From Sergeia podlipaevii (taxonomy: Eukaryota; Euglenozoa; Kinetoplastea; Trypanosomatida; Trypanosomatidae): a DNA stretch of 21,220 nt. The DNA lies in NCBI GenBank assembly GCA_030849805.1, contig JASANZ010001874.1, positions 1-21,220 on the forward strand, read 5' to 3'. Of the stretch, positions 1 through 7,829 are shown piece after piece. Numbering within the stretch: position 1 is the stretch's first letter; each line of letters opens with the position of its first letter. A model generated the notes under the pieces. It saw nothing but the letters and a program-made list of their open reading frames with translations, had not been told where the DNA came from and ran no database searches. Position numbers and translations under genes: made by a program.

Positions 1-825
1 AAAGCCACAAAATGCAATAAAATAGTGCGATAGTGATAAGCAAGAGCAAAAAAGAAACAGTATATATTTAGATACTAAGATAATGTATATATCGAACACG
101 TTAAACAAAAAAAAAAAAAAATAGAAATAGAAAAAAAAGAAAAGAAAGGGGGAGTAGGGTCAATAAACGCAAGCCATTGTGGCAAACGTCAGACGCCTCA
201 TTTAGTATCCGTCTCTTTTTTTAGAAGGTGAACAGTCTTTGAAAATGAGATACCTACAGCAACAGTACCATGAGCAAGCCCACCAATGTGCCATACTACA
301 CCATCTTGTACACGCTCATATTCACCACATTGTTTTGTCTGTATAACATCCAAAGCACATATATATAGAACGATAAAAAAAAAATAATGAAATTAAGAGG
401 CGTGATAAAAGATGCAAACTGGCAAACAATGCTGATATATTGCTCGATGGAACTCCTGCTCCCCTTCGCACACAGGCTCCAAGTAACAAGCATTGGCAAG
501 TCACTAAAAAAAAAAAAGTAGATAAACCAAAAACTCACACTAAAATAATAATGGTAGTAATAATAAAAAGCATAAATCAACCGTTAGATCCACGCGTTGA
601 GCGAGGATCAGTACACAGGAACAAAAACCGTATACGTCTTGGAATAAAGACGACACGCACACTCCAGAAAACATGCTCAAAGCATTTGATTCAAATGCAA
701 AAACAAAAAAAAAAGGAAAACAATACGTAAAGTAAATCCTCAGCTACGTCGGCAAACGCTTTTCACGTTCCTCGGATGCTTCAAGCGAACACGCCTAGCG
801 AGCTGCTTACTTTACGAAGAACGGC
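1..825. other. Intergenic: 3' UTR of nitroreductase gene and leader of next gene
   Basis: No convincing coding region is seen. Short open frames here are low-complexity products of A- and T-rich sequence. Held in it are A-rich runs (A15 at 107-121; A-rich at 504-520 and about 700-720) and the predicted splice site at 75. A somewhat higher-GC patch at 585-660 and 740-825 directly follows the stop codon and is presumably 3' UTR. No tRNA cloverleaf was recognised. Confidence 0.6.
75..153 (-). promoter_or_regulatory. Predicted trans-splice acceptor for the next gene to the left
   Basis: Read on the minus strand, a long pyrimidine tract (about 153-104) is followed by the first AG at 76-75 in the context CTTAG. 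Positions 74-1 contain no minus-strand ATG. They therefore look like the 5' leader of a gene whose coding region lies outside the window. Confidence 0.55.
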
Positions 826-1434
826 TCACTCGCCGCGGACAATAAAGCGACCCTCATCGGGAATGAAGTCGCGCGTGCCGGCCCCCTGGCTGATGCCACC
901 AAAGGGCATCTGGGCAATCAACTTCCAGTCAGCAGGCAGGCTGAACTCCTTCATCAGGTCGGCTTCAATCAGCTCGTTGTAGTGCTGCAGAGAACCACCA
1001 ATCTTCTCCTGGGCAAGCGCCGACCACACAGCAAATTGCGCAATCGCAGAGGAGTGCTCGGAGAACGTTGGGAAGTTGTGTGCGTATGTGGGAAACTGCT
1101 CCTGCTGGCCCATCACAGTCTTCTTGTCCTCGTAGAACAGTACAGTGCCAGCACCAGAAGCAAAGCACCCGTTCACCTTGCCCTCGGCAGCAGCGAGCGC
1201 ATCACCGGACACGCCGTGAGCCTTCATGCCAGCAATCACGATCTTCCACACCTTTTTGTGCTCGGCACCGTACAGGATCACCACACGGGATGTCTGACCG
1301 TTGAAAGAACAGGGGCAGATGCGCACGGCGTCCTTGATGATCTTCGTTACCTGAGTCTTGGGAATGGGGAGTTTGTCATTCAGCGCGTAGATGGAGCGGC
1401 GGGCGGAGATCTCAGAAATAAACTGGGAGGCCAT
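826..1434 (-). CDS. FRM2/HBN1-type nitroreductase-family flavoprotein
   Basis: A 202-residue protein that matches the short FRM2-like branch of the FMN-dependent nitroreductase fold along its whole length. Visible family motifs are an N-terminal ARRSIYAL (about residues 11-18), the FMN-contact segment SFNGQTSRVVIL (about 43-54), GGSLQHYNELIE (about 145-156), WKLIAQMPFGGI (about 170-181), and a C-terminal FIPDEGRFIVRG. Family members use NAD(P)H to reduce nitro or quinone substrates. Yeast FRM2/HBN1 are linked to lipid signalling and oxidative stress, but the physiological substrate is not established. No signal peptide, membrane segment or clear targeting sequence is seen, so a cytosolic location is likely. 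The ATG at 1432-1434 is the first after the predicted splice acceptor, and the stop is TGA. This branch is common in bacteria and fungi, so ancient lateral transfer is possible but cannot be judged here. The family call is firm; the physiological role is not. Confidence 0.9.
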   Translation of the reverse strand: MASQFISEISARRSIYALNDKLPIPKTQVTKIIKDAVRICPCSFNGQTSRVVILYGAEHKKVWKIVIAGMKAHGVSGDALAAAEGKVNGCFASGAGTVLFYEDKKTVMGQQEQFPTYAHNFPTFSEHSSAIAQFAVWSALAQEKIGGSLQHYNELIEADLMKEFSLPADWKLIAQMPFGGISQGAGTRDFIPDEGRFIVRGE

Positions 1435-1933
1435 GGCTGTAAATGCGAAAGTAGCGATAAAAGAAGGATAAAGAGGAACTAAAGAAAGAGTAAAAAACTG
1501 TTGAACAAGAGAACCGAGAGGAAAAGAGAAAAAATGAGGGAAATGTGTGTGAATGGATTTATGTTGTATATCATGATAAAAAGAAAGAATTTATTTTTCT
1601 ACAGATGCATTCAACGCAGAAAAAAAGCGTTGCCTCGCCAAATATGAATGGCAATGAAAAAGAAAAGAAAAAGCGATTGAATAATTTCAGATTTAGGAGT
1701 AAGTGTGATGAAATTGCGCAGAAAGTTGTTGTTGTTGTTTTATCATTGCTGTCGTCGTGGTCCTCCCAGTCACACTCAAACTGTTCCACGCATTAATAAT
1801 AATAGCATTTTAAAATGAAAGCAATAAAAAAAAAAAAAAACTGGATAACTTTAGAAGAAAAAAAAAGTAGAACCAAAACATCAACTTTGCTATAGAAAAA
1901 AAAAAAGAGAAACACAAGCAAACCAAATACCTG
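1435..1933. other. Intergenic between Tudor-BRCT and nitroreductase genes
   Basis: Contains the 3' UTR of the large upstream gene (from 1933 down), several A runs on the plus strand (A15 at 1826-1840 and others near 1860 and 1895), a GTT-repeat patch near 1727-1739, and the nitroreductase splice acceptor. No coding sequence is supported. Confidence 0.6.
1479..1541 (-). promoter_or_regulatory. Predicted trans-splice acceptor, nitroreductase gene
   Basis: The minus strand shows a C/T-rich tract (about 1541-1502) followed by CAACAG at 1503-1498. A second usable site is TTTAG at 1480-1479. These give 5' leaders of 63 or 44 bases with no ATG before the start at 1434. Confidence 0.7.
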
Positions 1934-4900
1934 TCAATCTTCGTTTGGTAAAACCTCCACAATCATATCGGGTACGATCACCTGCAGTTTAGAACCCCCA
2001 AAGACACTATTAAGTGCTGTCGTGTGCACAAACAACACGACAGCGTTGTCATCCACTACACGAATCATGCTTACCCTCCCTTCCTGCAGTGGCGTAGTCA
2101 ACTCCGTCACGGTGTGTGGCACATCGCTTTCATTGTGCGTCTTCGAGTGAGAAGACGCTGGCAAATAGTTACGAAACCGCACCGCAGTTCCTTGGCGAAC
2201 TCGATGGGACCATACTTCGATCTCGTCCAGCACCGATGGACTTTGCTCAAGCGCCGCGGTGGAGCTACCTGCGCGGCGTAAGAACGAAGGACGAAGTGCA
2301 TAGAGCATCCTGACGCGCTGTAAGTGTTCTTCTTGACTGTCCTCTTCACTCGGAACGCTCTGAGGCAGCCGTGGTGCACCCTCACCGTGCGGAACATACC
2401 GCGGCGTGTGAAACAAAGTCGGACTGCCCGTCGTCTCGACATCGTCGTAACGATCACGGTCTACGCACACGTGCTTGTCGGCAGTGCTTTCTTCCATAGT
2501 CACGGCTCCTGCAGCGACATTTTCGCCTTGATCAGTCTGCATTGGTAGCGTTGGCCTGCCAGCACGATCACTGTGCCTCTGCTCCAGTCCTGTCTCAGGC
2601 ACACAGTAACGTGACTCAAGAGATGAATGACCATCCTCTGCTCCATCGACATCATCATTACAAACACCCTCTCCTTCATGTGTCGGTCTGCTTGCTGTTC
2701 CTCTTGCCTTTCCGCCCACAGTGGTGGAATCATCCAGCACATACACATGGCGCTTTGCTGAAGCGTCCACCACGTACACAGGCGTATTAAACAGTAGTGC
2801 ATAACGTGGGACTGTCACCACGTTGGGGCTCAGATACACAGTTGTTTGATGTTCCACTTCCCCAGTGCGAGGATTTTGATACATGTCGACATACTTCGTT
2901 TCATATAAGCGAAGTGTGACGTCCAGCGATGGTCCACCACCACCTTCTGCGCCATAAGACTGCTGTGGCGGCAGGTGATGGTCGTGGTGGCGGTGGCGAT
3001 CGGCATCTGGTTCTCTTTGCTCGTTCTCCGCCACATCGTTGTGAATGACGCGCTCTACACGCCCAAGAGCAATAGGCGCACTCAGCCCCATAAAAGCTGA
3101 GCCTGAGTGGTGGGGCACAGACAGGCGAAAGTAGTAGTCCTCGCCCTCACACACGCTGAAAACAACCCCACTAGAGCTTGCAGAGTCAAAACGAGAAGCA
3201 GTTCGATAATGATGCTGTTGTTGCTGTTGTTGTTGTCGCTGCTGCTGCTGCTGATGGTGCGATTCTAGATAAGCAAGCGCCACGGTCGAGCCTTGTGCCG
3301 ATAAAGGAGATATACTGTTGATAGGTGGGTGCATGTCTGGCTCACGCACACAAGGAGATTCCTTATCGCCGCCTCTCTCCCCGCTCCGCATTGCCCCAGT
3401 GACCGGAGGAGTGCCATCTGAAGACGTCATCATTTGAGTTGGCGCAGGACGTTGCTGGTCATCCATGTCTCCCTCGTCCACCTTCTCGGAATTATTCAGC
3501 GAAGGCTTCGCGGCCACACTATTCCTATTACCACTAAGATTGAAACTCTGCTCCTCCTCCTTCTCAGCCGCGGTCCTCGCTTTCTTTCCTTGCGGCGCTG
3601 TCAACTCACGAATACGATCCGCCGTTGCCGTCGCATTCGTGGAAGCAAAGTGTTTGTCAATAGAGGTCAGCACCCATGTCACTTCCAACAAAGGAAGCAG
3701 CGCAACCTCCCCTGTAAGGCTCGCGCGCCGGCCTGGAGGCATGTAAACGTAGTCGTATGAAGAAGCCTCTACAGCAGCACGTCGGGAGCCCAAGCTGGGC
3801 ATCACGATGACCTCTGCACCTGCGGCACACAGAAGCCGACTCATGTCTGTGTCCTTGGAAGTAAAAAGAATGCGTTTCCCAGAAAAGCACCGCTGGTCTT
3901 CATTGCGCAAAGGTACGCAGTGCAGTGGCACTGTTAATGACAAGGAACCAGTGTGCACAGCCGATATCCAAAAGTTTTTATCAGGGAGACGGAGTTGACG
4001 GCGCTCCAAGTTGCTGAAAGCAGATTCCTTGCTGGTGAGCCACGAGGGCTTCAGTGGTGAAAGGCCCATGGCTCGGGCAACATGAATGTCTCGTGAACCG
4101 GACTTCGTTCTTCTGAAGGCAGCGTCTGCATCTTCAACGCCAGCTACTGCACCCTCACTGCTGCACACAAACAAGAAGAGGCACGGTTTGCGCGCCTTCG
4201 CTTCGCTGTGGTGTGGCGTGGTTGCAAGGTACCTCTCCTCCAGTTCAGCAAGGGAGTCGACTACGACAGTTACACCAAGTGCACTGAGACAAGCCAATCT
4301 ATCCTTGGCTATGGCATCACTGGCAATAGAAGAAGGGCAGTAGATGCACACTCTCTCGGTGTCCACCTCTACCGCATCATCCTCGATGGCCACCTCACAA
4401 TGAGAATCTTGTTGTTCTGCTTTGTGCTGGGCCCCAATGGCATTCCATTTTCGCGCTGGGTTGAATGGATCAGCCTCTTCTTCCTCCTCTCTGCCCCCAT
4501 CTCGCTGCCGCTTCCTCCTTACGTCACTGCGGCCAGCGCGGTCCCTTTGGGGGATTGTTTGACATGTTTTGTGTTGCTGCTCCTCACGTTCATCCTCCTC
4601 CCTCATCATCTCTGCAAGCTGTGTGGCGGTCATGGGCTCCAACGAGGAGCGGACGTCCTGCTCCCCCCTCTTCTCTCGCTTCGTCTGTTTCATTACAGCC
4701 GTAGCAACTGCCAGCTCAGGCACCGAGGGGTGTGTCGCTTCTCTGACCTGCTGCTGCAATATGTGAACCCCCTCTGCATTCACCAGAGGGGCGATGGCCT
4801 CAGCTACGTGCCCATTCTGCTCGATAGCTCCTGCAGAGCTCTTTTTGTGCCGAACCTCGCGGATGCGAAGATGTATCAACGACTTGTCCTCCATCCATTG

Positions 4901-7078
4901 GATCTGTGCATAGCCGTTCTTCTCATCCTCCGCCACTGTGGCAGCAAACCAACGCCGCCCCCACTTCGCCTCCACCGCGTCTCCTACTTGAAACGGAACG
5001 TGAGGCTCTGTAAAGTTTTTGGTCTTGGACGCAACAGCATGCCCTAAGGATGCCTTGGTTGCCACGCTCGTAGTCTTCTTGGACTTCTTATTGATAACCT
5101 TCTTCGTTGCAGTTGCCTCTGCATGCTTGCAAGCTGATGACGTCTGGAGGCGTCGAACACCCTCAGTTTGCTCGGTCTCTGCTGTGCCGTCGCCTTCATC
5201 GCTATCGTCTTTATCTCCTTCTACTTCTTTTGGTTGTGCCGCGTTTGACGCTCCTGTGCCTAACAATCCTATCACAGGCAAAGGTGCAGGCTTCAAGCTA
5301 AAAGGAAGAGGTTTGCCTACCACTAACGCACCACTACCTTTGGGGACTTGAAGGGGTGTGGCCGTCATCGCTTTCAGCGTCTCAGCTGCATTCAGGCTGT
5401 CCACACACGCCGCAGCAGCCACTGCTGCCTCTGCTCTCGTAGGCGGCCGTTGCTTGTGCCGAGGCGGAGTGCAGGCGCTAGGTAGCGCTACGTCCTCCTC
5501 CATCCCCAGCAGGATCGCCTGACCCAAAGAGTCCTGTGGAGCTGGAGGGCTACGTTGTTGGGACTTGCTGGTAAGTAAGAGTGCCGCTTTAGCTGGCGAG
5601 AATGAGGGCTTGAAGCAGCCATCGTCCATCGTCTCTGGCAGCGATTCCGTTGCCGCAGTATTCCTTTCGCCATTGTTGCTGTGCGCTAACGGCGACGTAC
5701 CATCAGGTGAAACCTGAGGTTTTTGTGGTTTGCCAGCACTCATGAGTAGCTGCTGAGAGTAACCCGCAGTGTTCGTCGCCCCTCCTCCCGCTGTGGTCCA
5801 CTGAGAAGCAGTGCCTGAGCGAAGAGAGAGCTCATCCACGCCAAGTGTTTGGGCGTACTCTGAGGGCCCTCCACCGCCACCGTACATGGGAGACACGAGC
5901 ATCTTCCCTCTAGTCTCCTCCTCTGGACATTGTTCGTTTTGTAGGCGTGCCTGTCGTGAGGTGGTGTGGCCTGGGCTATGAATGTGTGGTGTCACCATGA
6001 GCACTGGGGTGGAAGACTCACTCAAGTTAGAGCAGCTCCTGTGGTTTGTCCTCGTCTTCCTTTCACGAGGACTATCACCTGTGTGAGCATTACTGCTGTC
6101 ACCACCTGCGCGTACAGGGTGGCCACTGCTGCCGCTGCCTGTGGGTTCCTCGTTCTCTTCTGCAAACTCGCCAATGAGCAGTTGGTGCCGAGCGTGAGGA
6201 AGAGAGGGACGGCTACCCACCTTGTCATCTCGGGTTCCCTTTCTGTTTGACTGCCGCGGAGGAGTTGCATGTTCCGCCAGATGCTGACCCTGTGCGTTAG
6301 CGCTGCCAGGTGCTTGGGGATGCTTGGGCGAGTTGTTTTTCGAAATCGTTTCTTCCGCTGCCTTTTTCTGCCCTCCGCGCCTCCACTCGTCGTCCGCGTC
6401 CACGGTAGCCTCGTCGTCATCGTCAGTGAGAAGGACATCGCCAGTAGTAGAAAGGGTGGACTCCTGCCGGTATCGATCTTGCTTTGTTCCTCCTTGTGCA
6501 GCAACTAGCCTCGTCCCCTTCACCTGCTGATCCCCGCCCCCGTGCCTCTCTTCTTGTCTATACTCTCCGCTCTGCTGTTCCTGCTTGGGCGAGCTATGAA
6601 GACGCATAGGCGTAGAAGCGGCGGAATACGTCGCAGTGCTATCCGTGTTGCTTTCAGTGCCAGCAGCATTGTTGTCATTACTATTATTGTTGTGGTGACT
6701 GGAGCCAATAATTATCTCACCGTCGCTTTCCGTTTCTCCATCGGCAGTTATCTCTAGCGGATCCTGCCTCAGAGTAGGGAAAGGTTGAGCCGCCAGAATA
6801 CTCGCTAGCCTCTTGTGAGACACCGCGCGCACAACGCCAGAGGAAGGCAAAGGAGCGGCTGCAGCAGTTAAAGATTCAGAATGTTCGGGTTGGTCCTCTT
6901 CTGACATACCAATTCCATACTGCATTGGGCTTTCCCCCTCCTCCTCTCCTTGCGTCTCTGTTTGTCGAGCTGTATGTGCGTCGCGTGGTCGAAATGGCGA
7001 GTCGCCATCCACAACAATACGCTGTGTCTCATCCGCAGCGGAACTGGGCCACCCTGCAACTGACATTTTTGGCGGCAT
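1934..7078 (-). CDS. Large Tudor - tandem BRCT - BAH-like protein, 53BP1/Crb2-like layout
   Basis: A 1714-residue, probably nuclear protein. Residues 1 to about 690 are low-complexity, rich in S, T, Q, E and G, with several SQ/TQ sites (possible PIKK targets). Residues about 693-747 look like a Tudor domain (VGDAVEAKWGRRWF, then IQWMEDKSL). About 905-1038 and 1062-1145 look like two BRCT repeats, each with the late conserved Trp (PSWLTS and VTWVLTS). A broken polyQ run follows at about 1272-1287. Residues about 1301-1451 resemble a BAH domain (GRVERV, a strand ending LRLYETKYV, then a TVYLS...VYVVD end). The last ~95 residues form another beta-rich, Tudor/KOW-like patch. Tudor plus paired BRCT is the core of 53BP1, Crb2 and Rad9, which bind methylated and damage-phosphorylated histones. 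I infer a chromatin or DNA-damage role. The start is the first ATG after the predicted acceptor at 7117; the open frame further upstream begins with TTG. An alternative ATG lies at 7066. Orthology to 53BP1 is unproven. Confidence 0.8.
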   Translation of the reverse strand: MPPKMSVAGWPSSAADETQRIVVDGDSPFRPRDAHTARQTETQGEEEGESPMQYGIGMSEEDQPEHSESLTAAAAPLPSSGVVRAVSHKRLASILAAQPFPTLRQDPLEITADGETESDGEIIIGSSHHNNNSNDNNAAGTESNTDSTATYSAASTPMRLHSSPKQEQQSGEYRQEERHGGGDQQVKGTRLVAAQGGTKQDRYRQESTLSTTGDVLLTDDDDEATVDADDEWRRGGQKKAAEETISKNNSPKHPQAPGSANAQGQHLAEHATPPRQSNRKGTRDDKVGSRPSLPHARHQLLIGEFAEENEEPTGSGSSGHPVRAGGDSSNAHTGDSPRERKTRTNHRSCSNLSESSTPVLMVTPHIHSPGHTTSRQARLQNEQCPEEETRGKMLVSPMYGGGGGPSEYAQTLGVDELSLRSGTASQWTTAGGGATNTAGYSQQLLMSAGKPQKPQVSPDGTSPLAHSNNGERNTAATESLPETMDDGCFKPSFSPAKAALLLTSKSQQRSPPAPQDSLGQAILLGMEEDVALPSACTPPRHKQRPPTRAEAAVAAAACVDSLNAAETLKAMTATPLQVPKGSGALVVGKPLPFSLKPAPLPVIGLLGTGASNAAQPKEVEGDKDDSDEGDGTAETEQTEGVRRLQTSSACKHAEATATKKVINKKSKKTTSVATKASLGHAVASKTKNFTEPHVPFQVGDAVEAKWGRRWFAATVAEDEKNGYAQIQWMEDKSLIHLRIREVRHKKSSAGAIEQNGHVAEAIAPLVNAEGVHILQQQVREATHPSVPELAVATAVMKQTKREKRGEQDVRSSLEPMTATQLAEMMREEDEREEQQHKTCQTIPQRDRAGRSDVRRKRQRDGGREEEEEADPFNPARKWNAIGAQHKAEQQDSHCEVAIEDDAVEVDTERVCIYCPSSIASDAIAKDRLACLSALGVTVVVDSLAELEERYLATTPHHSEAKARKPCLFLFVCSSEGAVAGVEDADAAFRRTKSGSRDIHVARAMGLSPLKPSWLTSKESAFSNLERRQLRLPDKNFWISAVHTGSLSLTVPLHCVPLRNEDQRCFSGKRILFTSKDTDMSRLLCAAGAEVIVMPSLGSRRAAVEASSYDYVYMPPGRRASLTGEVALLPLLEVTWVLTSIDKHFASTNATATADRIRELTAPQGKKARTAAEKEEEQSFNLSGNRNSVAAKPSLNNSEKVDEGDMDDQQRPAPTQMMTSSDGTPPVTGAMRSGERGGDKESPCVREPDMHPPINSISPLSAQGSTVALAYLESHHQQQQQRQQQQQQQHHYRTASRFDSASSSGVVFSVCEGEDYYFRLSVPHHSGSAFMGLSAPIALGRVERVIHNDVAENEQREPDADRHRHHDHHLPPQQSYGAEGGGGPSLDVTLRLYETKYVDMYQNPRTGEVEHQTTVYLSPNVVTVPRYALLFNTPVYVVDASAKRHVYVLDDSTTVGGKARGTASRPTHEGEGVCNDDVDGAEDGHSSLESRYCVPETGLEQRHSDRAGRPTLPMQTDQGENVAAGAVTMEESTADKHVCVDRDRYDDVETTGSPTLFHTPRYVPHGEGAPRLPQSVPSEEDSQEEHLQRVRMLYALRPSFLRRAGSSTAALEQSPSVLDEIEVWSHRVRQGTAVRFRNYLPASSHSKTHNESDVPHTVTELTTPLQEGRVSMIRVVDDNAVVLFVHTTALNSVFGGSKLQVIVPDMIVEVLPNED
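3212..3256 (-). repeat. CAG/CAA repeat coding a broken polyglutamine run
   Basis: Mixed CAG and CAA codons with one CGA interruption encode QQQQQRQQQQQQQ flanked by His residues, between the BRCT pair and the BAH-like region of the large protein. Mixed codons suggest selection or age rather than a fresh slippage expansion. Confidence 0.9.
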
Positions 7079-7090
7079 TTCCTCTTTATA

Positions 7091-7109
7091 TAGATAGATA
7101 GATAGATAA
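7091..7109. repeat. TAGA tetranucleotide repeat
   Basis: Four and a half uninterrupted TAGA units lying in the predicted 38-base leader of the Tudor-BRCT gene. Confidence 0.9.
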
Positions 7110-7116
7110 TGCAGCA

Positions 7117-7150
7117 CTACAAAAAGGAAATGCAACAGAAAAAAAAAAGT
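7117..7150 (-). promoter_or_regulatory. Predicted trans-splice acceptor, Tudor-BRCT gene
   Basis: On the minus strand a T-rich tract from about 7150 runs into TTTTTGTAG, with the AG at 7118-7117. This gives a 38-base leader before the ATG at 7078. It also places the upstream TTG codon (7135-7133) outside the mature mRNA, supporting the chosen start. Confidence 0.75.
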
Positions 7151-7534
7151 AATAATATATGTATATATATATAGCTACAATGGAAAGCAGAACGTGAGAC
7201 GCAGAGTAACCGACAACAACAAAAAAAAAAACACCAGCGCAACACACACAAAAAATATATATATAGCAATGTAATATCTATGATATTTTCAAGACTCTAT
7301 GCTACTATAGAAATAGCGCTTTCAAAGTTTATATAGGCACTCGGCACTGTATGTTAAATGTTCGAAAATGCTATTATGTGTTGGGTTTTTTTGCCTTTTG
7401 CTTTTTTCTCTATATGCTTTTGTGTACCAGTGGAGGATACGTCACCGTGTCCGCTTCCTACTTGAAAACAAGGAGAGCTAATTGTGCTTGCCGTCCGCTC
7501 GACAAACAACCTCCAGTACTAGTTATCAATAATA

Positions 7535-7554
7535 TTTTTTTTTAAAAAAAAAGG
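7535..7554. repeat. T9A9GG palindrome
   Basis: Nine T then nine A followed by GG. It is one of six similar T-run/A-run junctions found only between genes. Confidence 0.85.
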
Positions 7555-7829
7555 AACATAAGCAGAAGATAATGCACCGCAAAAGAAACACGGAAAAAAA
7601 ATTTATAATGCGCTCACAATTGTGCTAGCTTCAGCGCATTAAATATTCACGTATTTTTTGATATATATATATATTTTTGGAAAATCTGTCTGGATGACTT
7701 GCACTTGAGAAGCACAAAGAAATCAAATACTGAAAGTAAAAAAAGACTATAACATGATGATGCTATCATCATTGTAACTTACTCTTTTTTCCCAATCCGA
7801 ATGAACTTACACGTCACGCTTGCTGACCA

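Larger units (their letters stand above)
7079..7829. other. Intergenic between SNF2 and Tudor-BRCT genes
   Basis: AT-rich spacer with a TAGA repeat (7091-7109), AT tracts (7154-7173, 7254-7265, 7661-7674), A11 (7221-7231) and a T9A9 palindrome (7535-7552). A plus-strand open frame at 7351-7545 is hydrophobic and Phe/Tyr-rich but matches no family and opposes the gene cluster, so it is not called. The 3' UTR of the SNF2 gene starts at 7829. Confidence 0.6.

Noticed and set aside
560..825. Possible small structured RNA in the GC-richer part of the left spacer
   Set aside because: I looked for a tRNA cloverleaf and box elements and found none; it fits a 3' UTR.
982..1482. 166-codon plus-strand open frame over the nitroreductase gene
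   Set aside because: It is antisense to a clear conserved enzyme; no recognisable motif.
4208..5047. 279-codon open frame on the plus strand
   Set aside because: It lies antisense to the Tudor-BRCT gene across its conserved domains, has Leu-rich shadow composition and matches no family.
7079..7135. N-terminal extension of the Tudor-BRCT protein
   Set aside because: The open frame begins at a TTG, not ATG, and lies partly before the predicted splice acceptor at 7117.
7351..7545. Possible small membrane protein on the plus strand
   Set aside because: Hydrophobic but low-complexity, opposite to the gene cluster, without known homology or a splice signal on that strand.
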